A stretch of DNA of 13,412 nt, taken from Verrucomicrobiota bacterium. Lineage in GTDB: Bacteria > Verrucomicrobiota > Verrucomicrobiia > Opitutales > Oceanipulchritudinaceae. Of this stretch, positions 6,880 through 13,412 are shown piece by piece. The DNA is taken from positions 1-13,412 of the forward strand of contig JAAAOD010000148.1 of the NCBI GenBank assembly GCA_009908535.1, in the 5' to 3' direction. The notes beneath the pieces were generated by a model, which saw nothing but the letters and a program-made list of their open reading frames with translations, made no database searches and was not told the DNA's origin. Both the position numbers and the translations under genes were made by a program. Each line of letters begins with the position of its first letter. Position 1 is the first letter of the stretch.

Positions 6880-7755
6880 TTATTCCGGGAGAATCTTCGG
6901 CGGATTCTCAAAACCCGGCTTGCGGTTGGGTTCGCGCAGCACCGGTTCATGCGGCCAGACGATCTGGCGCCGCTGTTCGGTCAGGCGCTCGAGCAGTTCC
7001 CGCGTGGGCCGGTAAGGCCCGCGGAAAAAGCCCCATGACGGGCCGTAACGGAAGACGCAGATGCGCCGCAGGTCCTCGTTTACCCGCTTGGCCGAACCAT
7101 GGCAGATCGTATCGACGAAGAGAAGCGCGTCCCCGGCCTTCATGTGGACCTCGATGGCCCCTTCCACGTCGTCAAGGCTGGTCGTCTTCCCATGCTGGAT
7201 GACGTTCTCCTCAAACTGGGGATGGGCGAAATTGGCTTTGTGGCTGCCGGGAATCAACATCGTCCCCCCGTCCCCCGGACCGATATCGGTGAGGGCGAGG
7301 AGAATGTTGACCTGTCCGCACATGAATTCGCCGAGATGGTAGCGGAACTGGTTGCGCTTCGCGCCCTCATGGCCGCCGGAGTGGATGCCGAGGGCCTCCC
7401 CGGGACCGCGCAGGGAGGCGAAATTCTCATCGATGAAGAGGGGTCCGTGGGCGGCGTCGAAGTTGGACTGGCCCCCGACGAATTCGCGCACGTGATCCCA
7501 CCACGAGGGGTGGTCGAGGAGGCGCTCGAAGGGTTCCCCGGCCTCGTAAATCTGTTGCAGGTTGACGCCGTCGGCGCCGCCGAAGGTGTGCGCGTGCACC
7601 CCGCCGTACCATTCCCCGTGTTTGAGGGGCGGGTCGAGGTTGATGATGCCGTCGAGCACCTCGTTGCAGGCCTTGACGTGTTCCGGGTCGATGGCGTTCT
7701 CGAGCACGAGATAGCCTTGGAGATCGAAGAAGAATCGTTCACGGTCGGTTACCAT
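6880..7755 (-). CDS. PhyH (phytanoyl-CoA dioxygenase)-family non-haem iron protein
   Basis: 291 residues, cytoplasmic (no signal peptide). It has the PhyH double-stranded beta-helix landmarks: an N-terminal FFFDLQGYLVLENAI, then GIHSGGHEG (123-131), QVNILLALTDIGPGDGG (148-164), LIPGSHKANF (167-176), and AGDALLFVDTICHGSAKR (207-224) with R230/R231 beyond it. H125 and H219 are the expected iron-ligand histidines and the arginine the expected 2-oxoglutarate anchor. The proximal motif reads His-Ser-Gly, so the usual aspartate of His-x-Asp is replaced by G127. The family hydroxylates small molecules, and members with Gly/Ala at this position include halogenases. The substrate is unknown; a sugar or glycan-derived compound is suggested by the operon. 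The protein is first in the five-gene operon, 39 bases before the symporter. The start is supported by AAAGGAG seven bases upstream of the ATG. Confidence 0.88.
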   Translation of the reverse strand: MVTDRERFFFDLQGYLVLENAIDPEHVKACNEVLDGIINLDPPLKHGEWYGGVHAHTFGGADGVNLQQIYEAGEPFERLLDHPSWWDHVREFVGGQSNFDAAHGPLFIDENFASLRGPGEALGIHSGGHEGAKRNQFRYHLGEFMCGQVNILLALTDIGPGDGGTMLIPGSHKANFAHPQFEENVIQHGKTTSLDDVEGAIEVHMKAGDALLFVDTICHGSAKRVNEDLRRICVFRYGPSWGFFRGPYRPTRELLERLTEQRRQIVWPHEPVLREPNRKPGFENPPKILPE

Positions 7756-7762
7756 GATGGGG

Positions 7763-7769
7763 CTCCTTT
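7763..7769 (-). promoter_or_regulatory. Shine-Dalgarno of the PhyH gene
   Basis: On the minus strand the sequence reads AAAGGAG, seven bases before the ATG at 7755. This is the clearest ribosome binding site at the head of the operon and fixes that start. Confidence 0.75.
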
Positions 7770-7831
7770 CTTTTACTGGGTTGGGGCTGTTTGAAAGCTT
7801 GTGGAAATAGGCGATTTAAAACTCGCATTGC

Positions 7832-7846
7832 CGACTAAAAAAGTCG
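7832..7846. promoter_or_regulatory. Palindrome CGACT-A5-AGTCG, candidate operator
   Basis: A perfect 5-base inverted repeat (7832-7836 and 7842-7846) flanks five A residues. It sits directly downstream of the minus-strand TTGACA (7854-7849), where a -35/-10 spacer would be. A second inverted repeat, GCGA (7811-7814) with TCGC (7823-7826), and an outer pair GGCGA (7810-7814) with TCGCC (7844-7848) overlap it. This could be a regulator-binding site. It is unlikely to be a terminator because it precedes both genes. The bound protein, perhaps the nearby AraC regulator, is a guess. Confidence 0.4.
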
Positions 7847-8000
7847 CCTGTCAACGCCGAACGCCACGTGGCCGCGCCTCTTCATTCGATCATCCGGCAA
7901 AATCAGAAAATTCTCCAAGGACACAGCGGTATCGTCGCGTTAGACTGAACCTTTTCCGATTTCCCCGGTCATCACGAATTCACCACCGACCCCAAGAGCC

Positions 8001-10406
8001 ATGAAGAGCCACCTTCCCCCCCTCGCCTCCCTCGCGGCGGCCGTGACCCTGTGCCCGTTGCTTGCAGCACAGGAAAACAGGCCGAACATCCTCTGGATCG
8101 TCGCGGAGGACCTGAGCCCCACCCTCGGCTGCTACGGCGACGATGCCGCCACCAGTCCGGAACTGGACGCCCTCGCCGGGGAGAGCCTGCGGTACACGAA
8201 CGCGTGGGCGAACGCGCCCGTCTGCTCGGCGGCGCGGACCACCCTCATCACCGGCATGTACGCCAACACCCTTGGCGCGCACAACCACCGGCCGGAAACC
8301 GAGATCGCCGCTCCGGAATTTCTCCGCTTCTACACGGACCTTCTGCAGGAAGCCGGCTACTACACGACCAACACTTCCATCGAGACCCGCCGTGAAAACA
8401 ACGGCAGCGCGAGCGTGCGCCGGGGCAACGGGAAGCTGGACTACAACGTCACGGGCCCCGACCTTGGCTGGGACGATCGGACCGGCAGCGGCAGCTGGCG
8501 CAACCGACCCGCCGATACCCCGTTTTTTTCGGTATTCAACATTGGCGACACGCATGAATCCCGACTGCGCTGGGAACCCCCGGATGACTTCAAGGTGCAT
8601 GACCCCAATGACCTCACGGTTCCGAACGTCCACCCGGACAATGCCACGACGCGGGCCGACTGGGCCCGCCACTATGACTGGATTTACGCCATGGACACGC
8701 GGGCCGGAGAGCTGCTGGCGGCGCTCGAGGCGGACGGCCTCGCCGACGATACCATCGTCTTCTTCTACGGCGATCACGGGTCCTGTATGCCGGGGTTCAA
8801 GCGCTTCGTCGGCAACCGCGGACAGGAAGTTCCTCTGCTCATTCATATCCCCGAAAAGTATGCCCACCTGCGCCCCGCTGACTATGCCGCGGGCGGCACC
8901 ACCGACCGGCTCGTCGGCTTCGTCGATTTCGCCGCCACTCTGCTGAGCATGGCGGGGGCGGAGATCCCGGAATGGATGCACGGGGAACCATTCGCCGGCG
9001 AAGAGATCAGTGCGCCGCGCGAGTACCAGTTCGGGTTCATCGGGCGGATCGACGAGCGCACGTGGAAAAGCCACGTGGTCACGGACGGCCGGCATGTATT
9101 GATCCGCAACTACCGGTCCGATCAACCGCAGGGATTTTATTCCCAGTACGTCGTCGGCATTCCCAACAATCGAAACACGGAAATGGCCTACAGATGGCTG
9201 GACCGCTTCCTCGGCGGTCCGATCGATCCGGAGGCCGCCGCCTACTGGATCGCACAGGGACCCGTCGAACTGTACGATCTGCAGGAGGATCCCTACGAGA
9301 CGAGAAACCTCGCCCATGATCCGGCCTATGCGGACAAGCGAGCGGAGCTGCTGGCCGCCTTAAGCGATTGGGAGGAACAGCATCGCTACGGCGGCTTTCT
9401 GCCCGAGGGCTATCTTTATGAGCTGGCTCAGGACGAGAACACCGACCACTGGTCGGTCCTGCAGGATCCCGCCCTTTTCCCTTACGAGAACCTGTTGACC
9501 GCGGCGCGGCGCGCCTCCGCCAAGGACCCGGAAGACGAGGGCTTCCTTCTCGAGCAGATCTCCCATGAGCATCCTCTTCTCCGCCTCTGGGGAGTGCGGG
9601 GGCTCATGATGCACGGTCGGGAGACCGTACGCGCCCGTGAGGCCGATCTCCGGCCCCTGCTCGAAGATCCGGATTACTACGTCAAGGTGGCCGCGCACCA
9701 GTGCCTCGCCACCCACGGGGATCCGGCGGAAAGGGAAGGCCTTGTCGACTGGCTATTCCAGCGATCCAGCCTCCCCGAACACGGAGGGGAAAACCTCGTC
9801 GTCAACAACGTCACCGACCGCTATGCCGAACGCCGCGTCCTGTTCGCCATGCAGGCCCTCGATCAGCTGCCTTATTTCGAGGAGGAAAGACGCGCCCAGA
9901 CCCGGCAACTGCAGAACCAGACATGGCAGACCCAGGGCTACCGGCGCCATCTCTTCTACTGGTTCTTCGATGTTTTCAGCAACCCCCTCGCCGCATGGCG
10001 CTTCGAACACGGACTGAGCCGTTCCGGCGCCAATGATTTCGACAATCCCTCCGGCGACGGCATTCCCAACCTCCTGCGCTTCCTTTTCAACACGGCCCCG
10101 GAAGAGGGCGACCTTGCCCGGCCTTCGCCCGGACCCCTGCCGCCGGACGGAGACAAGGGAGGACCCGCCGTGCGCTGGGATGTGGGCAACCAAGTATTCG
10201 TTCTTGAATACATCAGGCCGCGCTCCTCGGCGCACCTTCCCTGCGACACGGTCGCGCAGCAATCCGAGGACAGCACATGGCGGAATTTCTCGCTTCCGGA
10301 CGAAACCACTGCCGTCGACGACGTCTATGAACGGGTCCGCTACGAGATCGAGCCCGAGGAGATTTCCCCCTTCTTTCGGGTGTTAACCGGCCGCAAGCTC
10401 CCCTGA
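8001..10406 (+). CDS. Secreted multidomain S1 sulfatase with HEAT-like region and verrucomicrobial-type C-terminal tail
   Basis: 801 residues, much longer than a standalone sulfatase (about 450-550). A signal peptide ends near A23 (TLCPLLAA). The sulfatase domain spans about 26-465: E36-D37 (IVAEDL), the formylglycine motif CSAAR (75-79, the C-x-A-x-R variant), GDTHES (182-187), D258-H259 in FYGDHGS, and VELYDLQEDPYETRNLA (422-438). Residues 515-625 look like HEAT-type helical repeats (RLWGVRGLMMHG, LRPLLEDPDYYVKVAAHQCLA, RRVLFAMQALDQL). A tail follows: W666 and FDNPSGDGIPNLLRFLF (680-696) resemble the DxDGDGxxNLxE segment of secreted verrucomicrobial proteins, then a strand-rich end closing in SPFFRV. 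The protein should remove sulfate esters from an extracellular glycan. It is divergent from the PhyH operon and converges on the AraC gene with 18 bases between them. Only a weak AAGAG precedes the ATG. Confidence 0.92.
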   Translation: MKSHLPPLASLAAAVTLCPLLAAQENRPNILWIVAEDLSPTLGCYGDDAATSPELDALAGESLRYTNAWANAPVCSAARTTLITGMYANTLGAHNHRPETEIAAPEFLRFYTDLLQEAGYYTTNTSIETRRENNGSASVRRGNGKLDYNVTGPDLGWDDRTGSGSWRNRPADTPFFSVFNIGDTHESRLRWEPPDDFKVHDPNDLTVPNVHPDNATTRADWARHYDWIYAMDTRAGELLAALEADGLADDTIVFFYGDHGSCMPGFKRFVGNRGQEVPLLIHIPEKYAHLRPADYAAGGTTDRLVGFVDFAATLLSMAGAEIPEWMHGEPFAGEEISAPREYQFGFIGRIDERTWKSHVVTDGRHVLIRNYRSDQPQGFYSQYVVGIPNNRNTEMAYRWLDRFLGGPIDPEAAAYWIAQGPVELYDLQEDPYETRNLAHDPAYADKRAELLAALSDWEEQHRYGGFLPEGYLYELAQDENTDHWSVLQDPALFPYENLLTAARRASAKDPEDEGFLLEQISHEHPLLRLWGVRGLMMHGRETVRAREADLRPLLEDPDYYVKVAAHQCLATHGDPAEREGLVDWLFQRSSLPEHGGENLVVNNVTDRYAERRVLFAMQALDQLPYFEEERRAQTRQLQNQTWQTQGYRRHLFYWFFDVFSNPLAAWRFEHGLSRSGANDFDNPSGDGIPNLLRFLFNTAPEEGDLARPSPGPLPPDGDKGGPAVRWDVGNQVFVLEYIRPRSSAHLPCDTVAQQSEDSTWRNFSLPDETTAVDDVYERVRYEIEPEEISPFFRVLTGRKLP

Positions 10407-10424
10407 AACGCGGGCACGGCCCCT

Positions 10425-11324
10425 TCAACCGGCCGCCTTCGTCTGCCCGTGCAGTTCCTTCCGGTAATGGGAGGGGCTGACGCCGATGAATTTCTTGAAG
10501 ATCCTCCCGAAATAGAACGGGTCGTTGAAACCCAGTTCGTATGCCACCGACTGCACGGTGCGGTCCGGATCCTCCATCAGTTCACAGGCCTTCTGCAGGC
10601 GCAGGCGGGTGAAGAAGCGGAGCGGCGAGCTTCCCGTATGGGCTTTGAAGAGCGAGGAATAGTGGGGAACGGAGAGCGTCGCCACCCGTGCCAGTTCCTC
10701 GAGAGTCAGGTTCTGATCGAGGGATTCCCGCATGTGGCGGATCGATTTGAGGATCCGCCCTTCCACGACGCGGGAGCCGCGGCGGTTTTCCTCCCGCTGC
10801 ACAATCGTTTCCGAGAGGATGCCGTGCACCACGGAGACAAGATTCGCCATGGTCTTTTCATTAAACACCGCGATCGAATAGCGCATCGCCGTCTCAAACA
10901 TTTCGATGAGGGACTCCACCGAGGACAAGGGAAAAACCGGATCCTCGAACATGGATAGCTTCCATTCCATGAAGGCATCGGCCTGGTCGCCCGCCATGTG
11001 CATCCAGTAGATGTTCCACGGAATGGAGTCATCCGCGCCATAGGCATGGGGAATGGTCGCGGGAACGAACGCGACATGGTGCGGCGGGACTTCCCAAAGC
11101 TTTTGATTCATGCGTAACCAGCCTTTTCCGGAAATATTCAGGATGAGCACATGCTCCGTCGTTCCTTTGGCCCGTTCGACAAAATGATAGTGGGTTTCGG
11201 GGAAATGGCCGAGGTCGGTGATGCGGAGAGAACGGACGTACGGAGTCGTTTCCTCCTGTTTACGTTTTTCCGCGCTCAAGATGATCTGCCGTTGTTCGGG
11301 GAAGCCGTCACGTATTTGGAGCAT
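10425..11324 (-). CDS. AraC-family transcriptional regulator with cupin-like sensor domain
   Basis: 299 residues, the standard AraC/XylS length. The N-terminal part (about 25-105) reads as an AraC-binding cupin: HYHFVERAKGTTEHVLILNISGKG, then PPHHVAFVPATIPHAYGADD, followed by WNIYWMHMAG, typical of sugar-responsive regulators. The C-terminal DNA-binding domain (about 190-290) has both helix-turn-helix units: LTLEELARVATLSVPHYSSLFK (207-227) and TVQSVAYELGFNDPFYFGRIFK (256-277), ending in the family signature GVSPSHYRKE. It is transcribed away from the SSS symporter gene (87-base shared upstream region) and towards the second sulfatase. It is the only regulator in the window, so control of the symporter and perhaps of the sulfatase/glycosidase operon is likely (inference). 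No Shine-Dalgarno is visible before the ATG at 11324. Confidence 0.94.
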   Translation of the reverse strand: MLQIRDGFPEQRQIILSAEKRKQEETTPYVRSLRITDLGHFPETHYHFVERAKGTTEHVLILNISGKGWLRMNQKLWEVPPHHVAFVPATIPHAYGADDSIPWNIYWMHMAGDQADAFMEWKLSMFEDPVFPLSSVESLIEMFETAMRYSIAVFNEKTMANLVSVVHGILSETIVQREENRRGSRVVEGRILKSIRHMRESLDQNLTLEELARVATLSVPHYSSLFKAHTGSSPLRFFTRLRLQKACELMEDPDRTVQSVAYELGFNDPFYFGRIFKKFIGVSPSHYRKELHGQTKAAG

Positions 11325-11411
11325 AAGTCAAAAAGGTAGCCAACATCATAAAATTGTCCAGATATTTAAGATTCCACTCTATGGTTCCCCTCAATCGACC
11401 ATGATATTGTC
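11325..11411. promoter_or_regulatory. Divergent promoter region of the AraC regulator and the SSS symporter
   Basis: This 87-base AT-rich gap separates the two divergent starts and contrasts with the GC-rich coding DNA. On the minus strand TATGAT (11350-11345) resembles a -10 box for the regulator, but no good -35 partner is seen. On the plus strand TTGTCC (11354-11359) with a weak CTCTAT 17 bases on is the best candidate for the symporter. No strong palindrome was found. Calls are tentative. Confidence 0.4.
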
Positions 11412-12977
11412 ATGGCATCCTTTAACCCAATGCAAATCACCCCTCTTGATTTAATCGTCGTTGTCGGCTTTTTCGGACTTGTTCTTGCCGTCAGCCTGTT
11501 GCGCAAGCGTTCGGACCAAAACAGCGAGAGCTACTTCCTCGCCGGCCGGGGACTGCCGTGGTTTGTCATCGGCCTTTCCATCGTGGCGGCCAACATCTCC
11601 ACGGAGCAGTTCGTCGGCATGGCCGGCCAGGGCGCGGGGCCGGTCGGGCTTTCCGTTTCCCTCTGGCAGCTGGCCGGCTCGGTGGGGATCGTCATCATCG
11701 CCTTCACGCTGCTGCCCCGCTTTTTGCGCGCTGGCATTTACACCATGCCGGAATTCCTCGAATACCGGTATAATCCCACCGCGCGCATGATCCTCGCCGG
11801 GATCACGGTGGCCGTCTACGTCCTCGTTCTGCTGACGGCGGTGGTGTATTCGGGCGGGCTGACCCTGCACACCATTTTCGGCCTCAAGCTGACGCACGCG
11901 GTCTGGTTGGTCGGCGGGATCGCCGGTCTCTACACCGTCTGGGGCGGCCTCAAATCGGTGGCATGGGCGGACCTCATTCTCGGTCTCGGTCTCCTTCTCG
12001 GGGGTTCCATCACCTTCTTTCTGGCGCTCGATGCCGTGGGCGGATGGGGAGCCTTCGTCGAAGCCAATGAAGCCAAACTGCACCTGATCCGTCCCGCCAG
12101 CGATGAAGCGCTGCCATGGACGGGCGTGGTGGGCGGCCTCTGGATTGTCATCATTTACTACGTCGGACTCAACCAGTTCATCGTGCAGCGGAACCTCGCG
12201 GCACGCAGCCTGAAGGACGGTCAGCTGGGTCTCGTTTTCGCCGGCGCGCTCTGGCTGATCGTGCCGTTCGCCATTGTTATGCCGGGGATCATGTCCTTCC
12301 AGCTCTATCCGCAGGAACTGGCGGAAGCGGCGGACAAGGCCTATCCGGTCCTGATCAAGAACCTGATCCCGGAAGGCCTGCGCGGCTTCCTCCTCGCCTC
12401 CATCGCCGGGGCGGTGGTGAGTTCCCTCGCCTCCATGTTGAATTCCTCGGCGACAATTTTCACGATCGATATTTACCGCAACGTCATCCGCAAGGACTGC
12501 AGCCAGAAGGAACAGGTGTTCGTGGGTCGGATCTCCACGCTCCTTTTCGTCATTTTCGCCTGCCTTGCCGCGCCCGCGCTTTCCAATCCCCGCTTCGGTG
12601 GCGTCTTCCAGTTCATCCAGCAATTCCAGGGCTACATCTGGCCGGGTACGGTGGCCGCCTTCCTTATGGCGATCCTGCTCAAGCGCGCGCCCGGTTCCGC
12701 CGGGGTGGCGGCGCTGCTCTGCGGTCCCGCCTTTTACGGCATCCTGCAGTTCCTCTCCACGGTGGACATCCTTCCCCTGCATTTCCTCCTCCAGGTACTG
12801 GTGGCCTTCCTTCTCTGCGTCCTCGTGATGGTCGTGATCACACGGCTACGCCCGCTGCCGCAGGACTGGCATTTGCCGGACCGCCACGTGATCGAGGAGG
12901 CAACCCCCGTCTGGGTGAAATTTGCCGGCGGGGCGGTCCTGCTCGGCGTCGCCCTTTTCGTCATCATCTTTTTCTAA
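11412..12977 (+). CDS. SSS-family (SGLT-like) sodium:solute symporter
   Basis: 521 residues, about fourteen hydrophobic segments, inner-membrane. Family motifs are clear: ESYFLAGRGLPWFVIGLS (39-56), AANISTEQFVGMAGQG (59-74), AGIYTMPEFLEYRYN (107-121), YTVWGGLKSVAWADLI (174-189), NQFIVQRNLAARS (254-266), and SIAGAVVSSLASMLNSSATIFTIDIY (330-355), whose serines match the sodium-site region of vSGLT. N61, Q66 and N254 correspond to vSGLT sugar-contact residues N64, Q69 and N260, but vSGLT E88 appears as Q86, so the substrate may not be galactose. The role is Na+-coupled import of a sugar or sugar-like solute. It is divergent from the AraC regulator and 18 bases upstream of a DUF5107 gene, probably co-transcribed. 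No Shine-Dalgarno precedes the ATG; a second ATG at 11430 is possible. Confidence 0.95.
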   Translation: MASFNPMQITPLDLIVVVGFFGLVLAVSLLRKRSDQNSESYFLAGRGLPWFVIGLSIVAANISTEQFVGMAGQGAGPVGLSVSLWQLAGSVGIVIIAFTLLPRFLRAGIYTMPEFLEYRYNPTARMILAGITVAVYVLVLLTAVVYSGGLTLHTIFGLKLTHAVWLVGGIAGLYTVWGGLKSVAWADLILGLGLLLGGSITFFLALDAVGGWGAFVEANEAKLHLIRPASDEALPWTGVVGGLWIVIIYYVGLNQFIVQRNLAARSLKDGQLGLVFAGALWLIVPFAIVMPGIMSFQLYPQELAEAADKAYPVLIKNLIPEGLRGFLLASIAGAVVSSLASMLNSSATIFTIDIYRNVIRKDCSQKEQVFVGRISTLLFVIFACLAAPALSNPRFGGVFQFIQQFQGYIWPGTVAAFLMAILLKRAPGSAGVAALLCGPAFYGILQFLSTVDILPLHFLLQVLVAFLLCVLVMVVITRLRPLPQDWHLPDRHVIEEATPVWVKFAGGAVLLGVALFVIIFF

Positions 12978-12995
12978 TTTTCCAACTACATTGTC

Positions 12996-13412
12996 ATGCA
13001 ATCGGTAACTGTTGAAAGAACCTCGCGGGAAATTCCCACCTACCGTCTTGAAGAGCCGGAGCGTCATCCCGTGTTTTTCGAGAAACGCGTCTTTCAGGGC
13101 TCGAGCGGCAAAGTCTATCCGCTCCCCTTCGTCGACCGCCTGAAGAATGACGAGAGCCCCCAGCCGGTGCGCTATGACGTGGTGCGCATGGAAAACGACT
13201 ACGTGCGCCTGGAGATGCTGCCGGAAATCGGCGGGAGGATTTTCCTCGGGCAGGACAAAAGCAACCACGATTACGATTTCTTCTACCGGCAGGACGTCAT
13301 CAAGCCCGCCCTTGTCGGCCTTGCCGGGCCGTGGATCTCCGGCGGGGTGGAATTCAACTGGCCCCAGCACCACCGGCCCAGCACCTACATGCCCTGCGAC
13401 GTGCACATAGAG
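12996..13412 (+). CDS. DUF5107-domain protein, 3' end outside the window
   Basis: The first 139 codons of a plus-strand gene that runs off the right edge without a stop. There is no signal peptide, so it is probably cytoplasmic. The sequence has the N-terminal DUF5107 pattern: RYDVVRMENDYVRLEMLPEIGGRIF (59-83), then YDFFYRQDVIKPALVGLAGPW followed by ISGGVEFNWPQHHRPSTYMP. The conserved GGxxFNWPQHHRP stretch is diagnostic. DUF5107 proteins look related in fold to aldose-epimerase/galactose-mutarotase-like beta-sandwich proteins, are usually about 1,000 residues with a C-terminal TPR region, and occur with sugar-uptake genes. No enzymatic role is established. It begins 18 bases after the SSS symporter, so the two probably form one transcript and may act on the same solute (inference). 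The ATG has no Shine-Dalgarno. Confidence 0.85.
   Translation, partial: MQSVTVERTSREIPTYRLEEPERHPVFFEKRVFQGSSGKVYPLPFVDRLKNDESPQPVRYDVVRMENDYVRLEMLPEIGGRIFLGQDKSNHDYDFFYRQDVIKPALVGLAGPWISGGVEFNWPQHHRPSTYMPCDVHIE

Larger units (their letters stand above)
7756..8000. promoter_or_regulatory. Divergent control region between the PhyH operon and the second sulfatase
   Basis: This 245-base non-coding gap separates the minus-strand five-gene operon from the plus-strand sulfatase and must hold both promoters unless the sulfatase is read from elsewhere. On the minus strand a perfect TTGACA occurs at 7854-7849, but no good -10 hexamer lies 16-18 bases downstream, which would fit an activator-dependent promoter. 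On the plus strand TTGAAA (7791-7796) and TTTAAA (7815-7820), 18 bases apart, are a possible promoter. Nested inverted repeats lie between them. No tRNA or small ORF was seen; the right half (about 7870-8000) shows no clear structure. Promoter assignments are by eye only. Confidence 0.5.

Noticed and set aside
7980..9317. Minus-strand open frame of 445 codons opposite the second sulfatase
   Set aside because: It has no motif and is antisense to a clear catalytic domain with signal peptide and active-site residues; it would also overlap the divergent control region.
10385..10436. Direct repeat AACCGGCCGC at 10385-10394 and 10427-10436, around the convergent gene ends
   Set aside because: Both copies fall in or beside the 3' ends of the two coding regions, are GC-rich and short, and do not form a hairpin with a U-tract. 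I see no terminator or attachment site.
11451..12782. Minus-strand open frame opposite the SSS symporter
   Set aside because: The translation is hydrophilic and repeats Asp/Glu/Arg/Gly, as expected for the complement of a membrane-protein gene; no family pattern.
1..13412. CRISPR arrays, tRNA/rRNA genes, insertion sequences, phage or defence genes
   Set aside because: No spaced repeats, cloverleaf-like segments, transposase or integrase motifs, or terminal inverted repeats were seen on either strand. The window is almost fully occupied by ten metabolic, transport, regulatory and secreted-protein genes.

Overview
The window looks like a high-GC chromosome segment from the PVC group, most likely Verrucomicrobiota (Kiritimatiellota or Lentisphaerota are possible). 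The grounds are the dense set of secreted sulfatases, the mix of URO-D-family, PhyH-family, GPH and SSS proteins in one carbohydrate locus, a DUF5107 protein, and the C-terminal tail of the second sulfatase. That tail has a degenerate DxDGDG-type NL segment followed by a strand-rich domain ending in FFRV, which resembles tails on secreted verrucomicrobial proteins. The taxonomic call is inference, because no rRNA or housekeeping gene is present.

Layout. At the left edge a secreted CAP/SCP-domain protein runs off the window on the minus strand (start at 725). A tight five-gene minus-strand operon follows, transcribed from about 7850 down to 839, with gaps of 39, 27, 12 and 20 bases. In transcription order it encodes a PhyH-type non-haem iron oxygenase, a GPH (MelB-type) sugar:cation symporter, a secreted S1 sulfatase, a secreted GH30-like glycosidase with a C-terminal beta-sandwich domain, and a cytoplasmic uroporphyrinogen-decarboxylase/corrinoid-methyltransferase-like protein. 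A 245-base divergent intergenic region with palindromes and promoter-like hexamers separates it from a plus-strand multidomain secreted sulfatase (8001-10406). An AraC-family regulator (minus) converges on that sulfatase and diverges from an SGLT-like sodium:solute symporter (plus), which is followed after 18 bases by a DUF5107 protein that runs off the right edge.

How the genes may work together (inference). The locus reads as a sulfated-glycan utilisation cluster. Exported sulfatases remove sulfate, the GH30-like enzyme cleaves the backbone or side chains (its closest recognisable motif pattern is the endo-beta-1,6-galactanase type), the two cation-coupled symporters import products, and the cytoplasmic PhyH and URO-D-like proteins may modify imported sugars. 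An AraC regulator with a cupin-like N-terminus would sense a product. No SusC/SusD pair, TonB receptor or sulfatase-maturation enzyme is visible here.

The features most worth a second look are catalytic-motif departures. The GH30-like enzyme has Phe-Ala-Glu-Ala where the clan normally has Asn-Glu-Pro. The PhyH protein has His-Ser-Gly where dioxygenases have His-x-Asp, a pattern seen in Fe(II)/2OG halogenases. The URO-D-like protein has His-x-Asp where the zinc methyltransferases MtaA/MtbA have His-x-Cys.
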